Assembly (NCBI GenBank): GCA_028829895.1
Contig: CM054181.1
Coordinates: 31,143,357-31,207,356, forward strand
Direction: 5' to 3'
Origin: Sinotaia quadrata
Lineage: Eukaryota > Mollusca > Gastropoda > Architaenioglossa > Viviparidae
DNA length: 64,000 nucleotides
This document shows, piece after piece, positions 26,091 to 36,660 of the stretch. How positions within the stretch are numbered: the stretch's first letter is position 1; the number at the start of each line of letters is the position of its first letter. The position numbers and the translations under genes were made by a program. Below the pieces are notes generated by a model. The model worked only from the letters and a program-made list of their open reading frames with translations. It did not search any database and was not told the origin of the DNA.

Positions 26091-26670
26091 CATGTAGAAT
26101 TGACAGTAATAATGTTGAACAATAAATGTGTGACCTTGTTTTGAATAGAGCATGAAATGACTATTGCTGCTTTGTTACGCAGAAACTATTATCGCTTCTC
26201 TCTAATAACTCCATTTCTGTTCTCTGATAAAATCTATTCTGTGATTTGTATTGACACTAATCTGTTGAATTGTGTGTTAGGATATAAGACTGTAGTTTCA
26301 TGGAAATGTTGATGTCAAGCAATTTTTTCAGTGTATTGTTATATGTATATTTGATTGTTGATTTAATAAATTTATTGTCCTTCTTACACATATTGATATA
26401 CTCTTATGTTGGAGAAGAAAGTTAATGGATGAGGGGCTCGCTAAATATAGATTAAAAGATGGATTTATCTTCTTGTTTAGTAAGTTTTCCACCTTAGGAA
26501 GGAAATATTGCGTGACGGTAAATGTTTGTCTTTAATAGTGGAAGAGAGAAAACGTTTACAGCGCTCACGTATCCGCCAAGTGAGAGAGACGAGTGGTGTC
26601 TGCTAGAGAATTATTAATAACATAAATTAAGATTCTCATAACTTGTAATTAGTTATAGGTGATTAATTAC
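26091..26670 (+). repeat. dispersed repeat, copy A
   Basis: This ~580-bp segment aligns by eye, in the same orientation, with 53232-53846. Shared blocks include TCTAATAACTCCATTTCTGT (26200), CTGTGATTTGTATTGACA, TTGATTGTTGATTTAATAAA (26351), TTATGTTGGAGAAGAAAG and GAGTGGTGTCTGCT. No terminal repeats or open frame were found. It is probably a non-autonomous transposable element family; edges are approximate. Confidence 0.8.
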
Positions 26671-27179
26671 ACGATGTAGAAATATAGAAAGAAATGTGCT
26701 TTCACCTAATATGATTGTAATACGCGTTAATTTGTACAAAGTGAGAGAATGTAGAATTCTAAGTAACAACTGGAATACTCATTTCTCTATGGTACTTGTA
26801 GCTAATATATTATAATCTTATCTCTAGTGAACTATATTTGGTTTCTGCAGTGTGTATATTTCCTTATGAGTCTACGATTTTTTACGAAACCGTAACGAAA
26901 GAATTACAGACTTCAAGATATTTGCGTCTTATAAGTAGCATGTATGAATCAACTCACAATTGTTTTTAAACGGTACCAAAACTAATCAGAATTTTTTTTA
27001 AAAAAAACCCAAACAAAGAAAAATGCCTCTGTGCTTTAGTTTCTTCAGTGGAGAGTGGTACTCGAAAAGGTTGCAACGCTCAGCCGACATTCTAAACTAA
27101 AAAAATCCATCACGGAACTTAGCATATTCTCTCTCTCCAATAATGTTCATATGACGTCACACGTCTAAAGGACTTAGTT

Positions 27180-27917
27180 TGCGAGACCGATAGCAAATAC
27201 TCCCAGTGAAGAAAATCACAGTTGTGCGTGCATGTGGATTCAGATGGTCTAGAATGTCGTGGAAGGATTTGCATCCTAGCATCTGTGGCATAGTCAGTAA
27301 TGGTGGTGCTGCGTGGCTAAGGCTGTCCACTCGCTCGCACTCTAGGTTTCTGTCACACGCGACTGAGCGAGCCATTTTCGGTCTAGACTTTAGAAGGTCG
27401 GCCTCCGGTCGTCTACTGGCAAGAACGTAAGTGACAGGCATGGATGGGAAGATCTTCTACACAAGCTTTCTTTGTCTCTTTCTGTACAAGACACTGTTGT
27501 GTTCTTTATACAAAATAAGTCGAGAAACAGCGTCCAAGTAGTTGTTAGTGGTTCTCTTGTATGCTTGAAGAGATAAATAAATTCCTTGTGCTTTAGGAAA
27601 CTAGGTTTGAGGTGTGATAGCTTGACCGTCGGGTCGATGGAGTGAAGATTCTGGAAATCTGGCAAGGAAAACCGTCCCCCCCCCCCCTTCCCTTTCTCGC
27701 TTCGCCATCTTTGGCGCATGTGTATTTAAAATTCAAAATGGCTGAAAATAGGGTTTTTTCCCCTGTGACTTTCTTGGCGAAAAATGAACGCAAAATTCAA
27801 GGTACATCTTTCAAAAAACATTTTGTTGACCGTGACACATCCTTGTCAAACGAGCGAGTAGCAGGGACTTTAGAGCTCTTGAAAACGGTAAAAGTAAAAT
27901 TGCCCGAAGGATGTTAA
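27180..27917 (+). other. GC-richer patch with YY1-like motif and a 59-codon open frame
   Basis: This stretch has more CpG than its surroundings. CGCCATCTTT at 27703-27712 is YY1-like on the minus strand, and GAGCCATTTTC lies near 27370. An open frame starts at ATG 27738 in good context (AAAATGG) and reads MAENRVFSPVTFLAKNERKI..., ending TAA at 27915-27917; a possible donor AAG|GTACAT lies inside it near 27802. Another donor-like site, AAC|GTAAGT, is near 27427. I recognise no protein family. It could be an internal promoter or first exon, or chance. Confidence 0.2.
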
Positions 27918-28228
27918 TGAATTGCATTGTTATATCTGTCATTGACGTACCTCTTGACTGGGAGCGAGTGTTGTTCAAGAAATGTCGGAGAAAAAGTGTT
28001 TTTCTTTAGACTAATGATTTTTTTTCATGTACGTAAAAATTGCAATCTGCTTTACACAACCATTGCCTGTGCGTGCGACTTCGTCAACAATCGGTTTTGT
28101 GTCTGTAATACATCGTTCGTGCTCGACGACTTCCGGTAAGGAGATTTTATCTCTATCAACCGATGCAGCTTGTCAACAAAATCTTTTCAAGTAAGAATCT
28201 CTGTCAATTTTTTTTTTTTGCAGAACAT

Positions 28229-28267
28229 ACACGCGCGCGCACACACACGTGCACACACACACACACG

Positions 28268-28318
<51 letters not shown>

Positions 28319-28322
28319 ACTC
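28229..28322. repeat. (AC)n/(GC) microsatellite
   Basis: Alternating purine-pyrimidine tract, mostly CA with CG interruptions. Confidence 0.97.
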
Positions 28323-30657
28323 TGAAACCTGTATTTATATATTTCTGATTTGTCCACACACATATTTCTCTCAATGACCGTTGCGTATTGTGGCCGGAGT
28401 ATAATGAGATGCGCTAAGTGGCGCCACAATCTTCGTTCACTCAGGCAGTGGTGCACGTGCCTAAGTCTTTTGGATGATGCCGTCTTGAAATTTAGTGGCA
28501 CTGGTGTGTGTGTGAGAGAGAGAGACACATTTCTTGTGTGTCGCTGATGTCAGAATTTTGATGTAAAATTCCATAGCCACTCAGAGATTCAAGGATGTGG
28601 GGTGATATTTTCAGTGTCCTTCGGTGTTTCAATCGACCTTGAGTTCTTTACTGCTTTTTCCTCCAAGAGGCCAATTCGTACGCTTGCAGAGAGTTCTGTT
28701 CCTAATGTTTGGAACCGCGACAGTAATCGATAAAGGCGTGTGTATGTACGATTTTTTTTTTAATTAAGAAGTATATGGAGATACAGCATTTTAAGTGCTC
28801 ACAAACAGTATCATGATAAACAAAACATTTAATTCGAATTAGTTTATAGAGATACCTCGAGTCAATGTATTTTTGACTTCTCGGGAATCAGGGTATTTTG
28901 AGATATCGCGATGAAAACGTGAAATTTTTAGTTCTGAAGTTTAAGGAACTGTAAACCTGGAAGTATCCTGTGCTAAAATATTTTGGTCTGTTATTTCCTC
29001 GTTTACTTTCAGTTCTGTATTCAATAATTATAGTGCTATTGTAACATGCAACTGCATTCTGTACTATCTCTTGATGAAAAAAGCGTAGGGAAAGTTTTAT
29101 TGTATAACTACTATACTTACATTAGGAAAACGTGGTACGCCTCTGCTACTTGTAACTACTATATTCAGAGCAGAAAAGACGTGTTTTGCCTCAGTCAATA
29201 GAAAAACGTATTTTGCCTCAGTCAGTAGAAAAACGTGATTTGCCTCAGATAAAGTTACGTTTAACTATAATACAGACAATAGAAAAATATGATTAGCCCC
29301 AAACCTTTGATTGCATATACTGAAATGATGTGTAAGTATTGTATTAAGAATTCATAATAAATATAGTTTGCCTCATTACATGATTAAATACTGTTTCGGC
29401 TCCCTGCTTTCCCACTTAATTAAAAACAATCTGTATTGAAACATCAAAAAATACGTTGATTATGTTTTGAACATTTCGTCTGAAGACTTCTCATGGACGA
29501 GAGCAATTGTTTTCGAAAAGTAATCACAGGGCGTCAAAAGAAGAGAAAAAATAAAGAAACAAACAAATAAACCAAGAACATTATTCGTTTGAATATGTTT
29601 TTGCATAATTTAATCATAAGTCGAACAACTTTACTTAAGTGTAATCATTTTTGTGTAACACTTTAGTATCGTATTCCACTTTGTGCGCTTTCACCAACAT
29701 CTAATGATTTCAAGTTGGTTACTGAGAATAAAAATAATACATAGATTCCATATTAATGTGGGATACATTTTGTGCCATGATGAAATCCTGGAGGGCATTA
29801 ATCAGAAAATAAACTTTGCAGATAAACATTATGCTCACTGGTATAATTTCCTTGTTTAGTGTCCTCCCCCATCCCACCTTTTCTTACCGTATTAAAAAAT
29901 ATCGATTTATTTCTAACTTATCTCCGTACCTGTGTCTAAAAATAAATTACCTTTGAGGCTCATTTACTGTTACAGCTGATGAAAACATAGCAAGTAGAAT
30001 AATTGTATATCCTATTCATCATGTTCAGCATCAGCTTTAATGTTAAAGCATATGGAAGTATACTAAGCCCAATAATTATTTATCTCGTATTTATCATGTT
30101 AAGCATCATCTTTCTAACGCTTCCTGCTAAGAAACACAAAAATGTTTTGCCAGATCTCGCTTGCCCTTGCTGTGCAAAGGTATGCAGTACCGACCAACAG
30201 CATACCTGTCATGTCTTATGATCGGATTCTTTCTAAATAAACTGTCTCAGCATGTTTAGGTCTATGTTCCCTGAGGGCACTGCAGAGAGGGGCACAGAGG
30301 TTGAATATGTATATCCACATGGCGACCATTAAAGCAGTCAGCATACCTTTCCTGGGCAAACTCCAGACGTCTTGTAGGAACTACTCAATACAGCTTACCC
30401 TAGTGGCAAACCTGTCTTTAAATATGTATGTACATTTACTCACGAAGGTATACTTCTTGCCTCTTTGTCCACCCCCCCCCCTCCAGCCTTTTTATCTCCT
30501 AAAGTTATTTGCCCTTTTGTCTCCAGGGGCACGTTGCTTATTTTGTACCTTGTAGTCGTTTGTCTCCAGCTTCATGACTTCCTGTTACAATGTAGCTAGG
30601 TATGTCAAACGTAGCCAAATATCACTGCACATTATTTCGGCGCTATATTATTTTTTT

Positions 30658-30660
<3 letters not shown>
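28323..30660. other. unannotated sequence
   Basis: AAAACGT(A/G)(T/A)TTTGCCTCAGTC occurs in about three loose copies at 29170-29250. Otherwise unremarkable. Confidence 0.5.
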
Positions 30661-30736
<76 letters not shown>

Positions 30737-30773
30737 TCTTCTTCTTCTTCTTCTTCTTCTTCCCCCCCCCCCC
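30661..30773. repeat. compound (TC)n-(TTC)n-(C)n microsatellite
   Basis: About 36 TC units run to 30732, followed by about ten TTC units and a C run. It is a long homopurine/homopyrimidine tract able to adopt triplex (H-DNA) structure. Confidence 0.97.
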
Positions 30774-31929
30774 AGCTTACCGATACTTCATTTCTTCTGG
30801 GTTCTAATAATCTACATTTTTTTTTCATTTTTAAATATATGCTTTGGACACCTGACAACCATTAATGCCAGTGTAAAATGATTACGCTGGAAATAGGACC
30901 GAATGCCGAAATATTACGTTGATGCTGACCGTATAGGAACCAATCTCGCTCAAAATTTGTAGTACCCAGTCTCGTGAGCTCACTTATTAATGTACTAGTT
31001 AATTCTGCCTACTACAGACTGTGCATTACACGCTAATTTGTCAACGCGCTGTGTTTCCGTTTAAACAGCGTCTGATCTAGTGTGATTGTGTACATGTACT
31101 TAGCTCTACCTGATGCAGCGGTAGAAAGGAAATGCAATTTAAACGGACGATTTAATTGCTGTTGCATACAAAACAACTATCAACAGAAATGCAACTGATG
31201 CCATATTAAAGTTAAAATATTAAACCAAAATATATTATATTATAATATAAACCAACTTTCTAGAAAATATGATAAGTATTAGCATTATCAAGCAAATGAT
31301 TTTAGATTAATCACGGTCAAAGTTCCATGTAGAATCTCAAAAGCTCATCATTTCTAGGACCCATTCTTTGCTCGAGAAAATTCCTACGAAAGTTGCCAAC
31401 CAATATCGAAGTTTAAAGATTTCTTTCCATGCTGCAACAAGATATGAAATTGTGAATGTTAATATGCTATTCTTTTTTTGTTTGATCATTTAGAAAATGC
31501 AAAGTTTCATTATTCAAAGGCTTTTCCATACATCTCATACATCATTTTCATACATCGCCTACAATCCACACACTGCGTGTTGAATGTAAAATTAAAATAA
31601 AAACTATTTAAATTGTTATAAACCAAAGCCCGCCGTACGTGATTTCTGACGCTGTTTAGACTTTCTTCTAGGGTTTACCATTAAGTGACCTTAATTTAGT
31701 TTGCAAGCATGATGAATTAATTGGACGTTATAAATAGTTCACATTTAATGATGAACTAAATTATTTCCAGGATAGGTGAAAGAAGAAGCTGAAAACCTGA
31801 GAAGAGTATGTCTGCCGCTGAATTTCTCTTTTGTTCCAGACGTGTCTTTGTGTGTTCTTGCCTTGCATATTTATTTTTTTCGAATCTGTACATATGCACG
31901 TAACATAGATCATCTCATTTTTACGTATG
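30774..31929. other. unannotated AT-rich sequence
   Basis: No gene, array or transposon end recognised. Confidence 0.5.
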
Positions 31930-32225
31930 TACGCAGTGTAAACTATCTCATTTGTACGTAAGCGCCTGACAAACATTTGTACGTAGGGTAAACTATCTCA
32001 TTTGTACGTAAGTGCCTGACAAATATTTGTACGTGAGTGGCATAAACATTTATAAGTGCCTGACAAACATTTGTACGTAAGTGAGTAGCATAAATATTTA
32101 TACGTAAGTTGCATGACATAAACATTTGTACGTAAGTGCGTGACAAACATTTGTACGTAAGTGACTGGCATAAACATTTATACGTAAGTGCGTGACAAAA
32201 CATTTGTAGTATGTGAGTGGCATAA
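31930..32225. repeat. degenerate ~30-57-bp minisatellite
   Basis: ATTTGTACGTAAGTG alternates with CCTGACAAAC and GGCATAAACATTTATA over about seven copies. GTACGTAAGTG contains donor-like GTAAGT in many copies. Confidence 0.85.
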
Positions 32226-32518
32226 ACTAGTCAGTCTGCAAATGCATTAAGTAGCCTAACCAGTCATTCTGTTAACAGCTTAGCCGTAATCTACTGGGTA
32301 TGCTTACTCTAGCGTTCTATAACAGCTTGTTTGTAGTACGATACGAATTTGCTAGCAATCTATTAATTGAGAGGAATGTGGCATTTATGTCAATAAGTTT
32401 ATACTCTCTTAGCATATTCGTTAGTATATTGTGTAGTATTTATTGTATATATATAGTATTTAAAAAAATATTGTTTAACCTTTCATTATATATATCGTAT
32501 ATTGTTTAGGATTTCATT

Positions 32519-32537
32519 AGAGAGAGAGAGAGAGAGT
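32519..32537. repeat. short (GA)n
   Basis: About nine GA units, 66 bp before the lin-28 exon acceptor. Confidence 0.85.
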
Positions 32538-32602
32538 ACAATGTTTGGTTTTTCATTTTATATATAGTATTTGTTTAGGACGTTCCTTGTTTCTGTTTTC
32601 AG

Positions 32603-32775
32603 ACGACAATCCACAAGTCGGGATTTCGAAGCCTTGGCGAGGGGGAGGTAGTTGAGTTCGAGTCAAAACCTTCAGACAAGGGAGTGGAGGCAACGTTTGT
32701 CTGCGGCGTTGGTGGCACAGAATGTCGGGGGAGCGACCGCCGGCCTATGTCCAGAAAAAAGTTTAGAAAAATCAG
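32603..32775 (+). CDS. lin-28: lin-28 internal exon: C-terminal half of cold-shock domain plus basic linker (partial CDS)
   Basis: LIN-28 is an RNA-binding protein that blocks maturation of let-7 microRNA precursors and binds mRNAs to control developmental timing and stem-cell state. The exon is 173 nt: 57 codons plus two bases. It opens after a pyrimidine-rich acceptor (TTCTGTTTTCAG, ending 32602) and closes at AG|GTTTGT. The translation begins TTIHKSGFRSLGEGEVVEFE, which matches the part of the LIN-28 cold-shock domain that follows the VFVHQ motif. It continues to GGTECRGSDRRP, the domain's last strand, and then to a basic linker, MSRKKFRKI. Entry is in phase 0, as expected if the previous exon ends after VFVHQ; exit leaves AG, which joins the G opening the next exon to give Arg. 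No stop occurs in this frame. A generic Y-box or other cold-shock protein is unlikely, because the next exon carries the zinc knuckles unique to LIN-28. Confidence 0.93.
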
Positions 32776-33463
32776 GTTTGTTTTGCTCTCATTTCTTGAC
32801 AGGGTCATTTTTAGACACAGTGATTAGTTGCATTTATCATCTTTTTAAAAAATCAGAATATATATGTATAAATTATTATTACGTATTCTAATGGCATACT
32901 TTTCCTTCGTGGACATTTACGTCATGATGATTGCATTTTGGAGAAATGTGACAGATAGTTACAGCATTGTTTAGGGTACATGAGAGAAAAGAGAGAGTTG
33001 TGTGTAAATAGATTTTTTCTTGATGTGTAACTGACCATGGGCACATTTTTAACATAAGTGAGTCTTTGAGTTCACGCGCAACATAAAAGACTTCGTTTAT
33101 TATTGCATAACAATGGATTGGTTCAGTACAGCTGTTCCTTCTTCAGGTGCTTCTTGCTTATGCATATTTTGTACTGTGTCCACTTACAGTACTATTTTCT
33201 TCGCTTTACGCATCTTGATGTTAGTGCTACTGCTAAGCATGATAAAAAGGAATTGTCTTGTCAAAGAACGAAATCGAGAATCGTAAAGGGTATTTTTTAG
33301 TTAAGTCCCTCAGGGCCATAAAATTACATTCATTATGGATCTTGAACATCTTTTCATAACAAGAAGAAATCTCGTCGCTCAGCCCTCGGCATATCCTTGT
33401 GTAGTCTCAGTCGTAAGTTTATGCACGAACGTTAGTTTTGGTTGTATGACTACAGAATGTCAA

Positions 33464-33689
33464 CAAACAAAATGTTGTCACAAGTTCCTCTTTGCGAACA
33501 TATTTTTTGTCACAATTTCCTTTCTGCCCACAAATTGTTGTGACAAGTACCTCTTTGCCCACAGAATGTTTGTTACAAGTTCTCTTCACCCACAGAATGT
33601 TTTCACAAATTACTTTTGCTCACGGATTGTTGTCAGAGGTTCCTCTTTGCCCACAGAATTATTGTCACAATTTCCTCTTTGCCCATTAA
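33464..33689. repeat. ~31-bp minisatellite in the lin-28 intron, with acceptor-like cores
   Basis: About seven copies of a unit built on TTGTCACAAGTTCCTCTTTG and CCCACAGAATG. Three copies keep a pyrimidine run followed by CACAG (33560, 33591, 33652), which looks like a 3' splice site. Confidence 0.9.
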
Positions 33690-34079
33690 TGTAAGTTGTT
33701 TTCGTTTTTCTCTCTCACCCTCTATCCTTTTCTCCTCTGTGATTTGTGGAAAGCCACAAACAGAATTGTTTATAGCTGAGCGGAAAATAATTAGCAGTGA
33801 TGAGGCACATGAAAAGGAAGGGATGGAGGTAGCACTGGGTGTGCAGTACAACGCACATATTCAACTCGTATTAACAGCCAATCATTTGCATCCGCAACCT
33901 TTGGTGTTATTTATTCCAAGCCAATCGCCGGTACTATCAGGGCTTTGCTTAACAGTAAACAGCAGCAAACAAGCAAATTTTGGAGTCGGCAGGAATTTTG
34001 GTGCCACATCTGGACAAATCATTAGGTAAAGTCAAGACAGCGTTTCATTTATCATTTGTATCAGTGCACAGCCTTTCCT

Positions 34080-34400
34080 TCCTCGGTGGACTTTGTGGTA
34101 ATCCTTTAATAACTCATTGTATTTTGGCAAACTTTGCAGCCTGTCTCTAATTGCAGTGGACTTTGTAGTATTTCCTTAATAGCTCGTCGTATTTTGGTAC
34201 ACTTTACAGCGTCTTTAATTGCAGTGGACTACTTTACAGCCTGTCTCTAATTGCAGTGGACTTTGTGGCCAGACAGTGGACTTTGTAGTATTTCCTTAAT
34301 AGCTCAACGTAATTTGGTAAACTTTACAGCATCTCTCTTATTGAGGTGGACTTCGTAGCCAATCATTTGTATCAGTGGGCTTTGTACTAATGGCACAATA
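34080..34400. repeat. degenerate minisatellite in the lin-28 intron
   Basis: TTGCAGTGGACTTTGTAGTA, CCTTAATAGCTC and ACTTTACAGC recur in about five diverged copies. Confidence 0.75.
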
Positions 34401-35530
34401 GCTCATTAAATTTGTGTAGGTTTTGCAGTATAGTCTTTTGCTTATTATGGTAGTTGACTTCGTGGTCTTCCAGTTCCATCAGTCGACATTAAGGTAACAG
34501 TTTGTCACATGTATCGATGGTTTTATTAGTAATAGTCAGTCTTTATTTACTTTCTTATTATGAGTCGCATTGTGTATTTCTTAATATTCTGTTAGTTAAT
34601 ATTACAGTGCGAAAGTAGCCTGAATGTTATATGGAGGACAGGTCTGTTATATTTGTCTCGTTTTGACTATCACACATCCGTTATGTGTATCATTTGGACT
34701 TTATGTCGCAGGCGAGCTTGACACGCATATCGTGTGAACTTTATTCTGTCAGTGGACTTTGCATGTAGCCTATTCGTTGAATCGTTGCATTAGTAGTATT
34801 AGTCTGTCAAGTCGGATTTGTCAGAAGACTGTTTATAATCTGTCATTTGGATGATACGGATTTTCTCGCATTGCCTGTCAACTGTATGAGTACTTAGCTT
34901 GAGTACCCGGACTCTTTCCCCTGGAGAACTTGGAGTTGTCTATCTGTTATGTTTAATGAGCTTATGATTTAACAGTTTATCAAGTGCGTCCGACGTACAT
35001 TGTGCTGCTCAATGCATCACAATTCTGATTCGGTGTCCTGTTGGTGAATCTGCAACCTTAGCCGAATGTGTGTTTTCCTTTTCCCTGTTGTTTTCTCTCT
35101 TTTCGTCTCATCTTTTCTTTTCTCTCACCATTTCTATCTATATCCTTCCCGTTTCTCATTCTTAGACCCATTGTTCTTTCTCTCTCCGTTGTCTCTTGTG
35201 AATTTCCAGTTTCCTTTATAAAGAGACGAAAGTTTTCTTCTTGTGTGCGACAGCTTCATTCCATTTTTCATTTTTTGAAACTTTTTCTTTAAGGATTTTG
35301 AAAAATTTCCCATCGTGAAATATGCCACCCACCACCATACTGATTGATACCTTATAATGTCTAACAAAACCCGTGTTTCCGTACACGTTCTCAGTCATAC
35401 GTCATTTCCAGTGGTAAAGGGGGAGGGGGTAAGAAAAATACATGCAATAGACCGCAAAGTCATACTTCTTACATTTCCAAATAGGCTTCTGATTGCTAAA
35501 TCATCAATAACCTACATTTTTAAATTCTAG

Positions 35531-35544
35531 TGCGTGCGCGCGCA

Positions 35545-35575
<31 letters not shown>

Positions 35576-35584
35576 GTACGCACA
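35531..35584. repeat. alternating (GC)n/(AC)n/(CG)n tract
   Basis: About 54 bp of almost pure alternating purine-pyrimidine: GCGCGC at each end with CACACA between. It has strong Z-DNA potential. Confidence 0.95.
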
Positions 35585-36252
35585 TTAGTATTCATCTCTA
35601 AATGTTTTCGCTATAAGACAGCATACAACAGTGGTGTTACTTGTAATTCACCAACATGGATAATTCAGTTCTGAAGTTTTTGATTACGTTGTCGACAGAC
35701 AACTGATTTCGGTTGTTCTTCCAAAATGCCCGACCCTCGACGTTGTTTCCCGCCATTATTAGTCCATATAACACGTAGTGCCCCTAATCAGTATCTGATT
35801 TTCTTTTTTTTATCTTTCTAGTTTTCTATCCGCTTTTGAGATTTTTCTCCTCAAGACTGTGATATACTATTATTTTGTGTTATATCCCGGCAGTGTTATT
35901 TGTATGACGTATATGTAGATACGTCACGTTTGTAAGATCAGAGTAATACAATGTCTCTCTCAAGGACGCGTACTCCGTTAAGTTCGTTTAGTATAGTTTA
36001 TGACATCACACGGAAATGCCAGCACTTTAGTAAAAGTTTTGTTGTTGTAACTGTCCTTTTACGTTTGTTGATGCTATAACTGTGGCTTGTGTTTTTGCTA
36101 TAATCATTGTAAATATAGTTCTATATGCTAATAATTATATGCTCTTATATGTTTCGGGTGTTACAATTGGCGTTTGTGTGACTGGGCTGTTATCACTTTT
36201 ACATGTTTCGTTATAATCATGGCGTGTTGTGTATTGCGTTACTTGCCCGGGA

Positions 36253-36357
36253 CTTTGTTCTTGCAGTTGTGGCATGTTATTGTTCTTGCAGTTGTGGTAT
36301 GTTATTGTTCTTGCAATTGTGGCATGTTGTTGTTCTTGCAGTTGTGGCATGTTGTTC
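36253..36357. repeat. 25-bp tandem array of splice-acceptor-like units
   Basis: Four copies of a unit containing GTTCTTGCAGTTGTGGCATG. TTGCAG occurs at 36261, 36286 and 36336; the 36311 copy has TTGCAA. The array ends about 300 bp before the real acceptor of the zinc-knuckle exon. Confidence 0.93.
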
Positions 36358-36660
36358 CTTAGTTATAACTATGCTGTTGTCTTTTATTCGTTTTGTAGGA
36401 TTGGATTTTAGTGTTTGAGTTATTTATACTTTTGATGTATCGAATTTTACAACTGTGGCCTTCATGTTTCAGTCGTTATATCACTGTAACTGATTTCACG
36501 CTCTGTTAATTTAAATTCGGGTATTGTTCAGTTGTATTGTGTAATTTCTGTCACAAAGTGACTGTTGGTCATAAAGATTGTAGTATGGCTGTACTTGTTT
36601 GTGATGTCACTGGAGTTTTGCGTGTTTTTTATACTATAATTGTGGCTTGTTTCGTGGCAG

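Larger units (their letters stand above)
1..32602 (+). other. probable lin-28 upstream intron (inferred; could include unrelated sequence)
   Basis: The exon at 32603 must be preceded by one encoding the CKWFN to VFVHQ half of the cold-shock domain. I looked for TGG-TTY after an AAR codon and for CAYCAR|GT exon ends. The few hits (for example CATCAG|GTAAAA at 14961 and CATCAG|GTGAGT at 22075) are not preceded by cold-shock sequence. The simplest reading is that the missing exon lies upstream of the window, so this whole segment is intron of at least 32.6 kb. A diverged exon that I overlooked, or a nested gene, cannot be excluded. Confidence 0.5.
32776..36660 (+). other. lin-28: lin-28 intron between cold-shock and zinc-knuckle exons
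   Basis: This 3,885-bp intron runs from GTTTGT to GTGGCAG. It is phase 2 and separates the cold-shock domain from the zinc knuckles. It holds a ~31-bp repeat array (33464-33689), a degenerate TTGCAGTGGACTTTG repeat field (34080-34400), an alternating CG/CA tract (35531-35584) and a 25-bp array with splice-acceptor-like cores (36253-36357). No further coding exon was recognised inside it. Confidence 0.85.

Noticed and set aside
27300..27370. tRNA-like GTGGCTAAGGCTG...GGTTTCTGTCAC on the + strand
   Set aside because: The A-box-like part is fair, but the B box is too poor and no cloverleaf is visible.
30602..30865. Poly-Ser/Leu and poly-Glu/Arg frames
   Set aside because: They are direct translations of the TC/TTC microsatellite.
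33616..34029. 137-codon + strand frame, the second longest open frame in the window
   Set aside because: It begins in an intronic minisatellite, lies between the two lin-28 exons, and has no recognisable domain.
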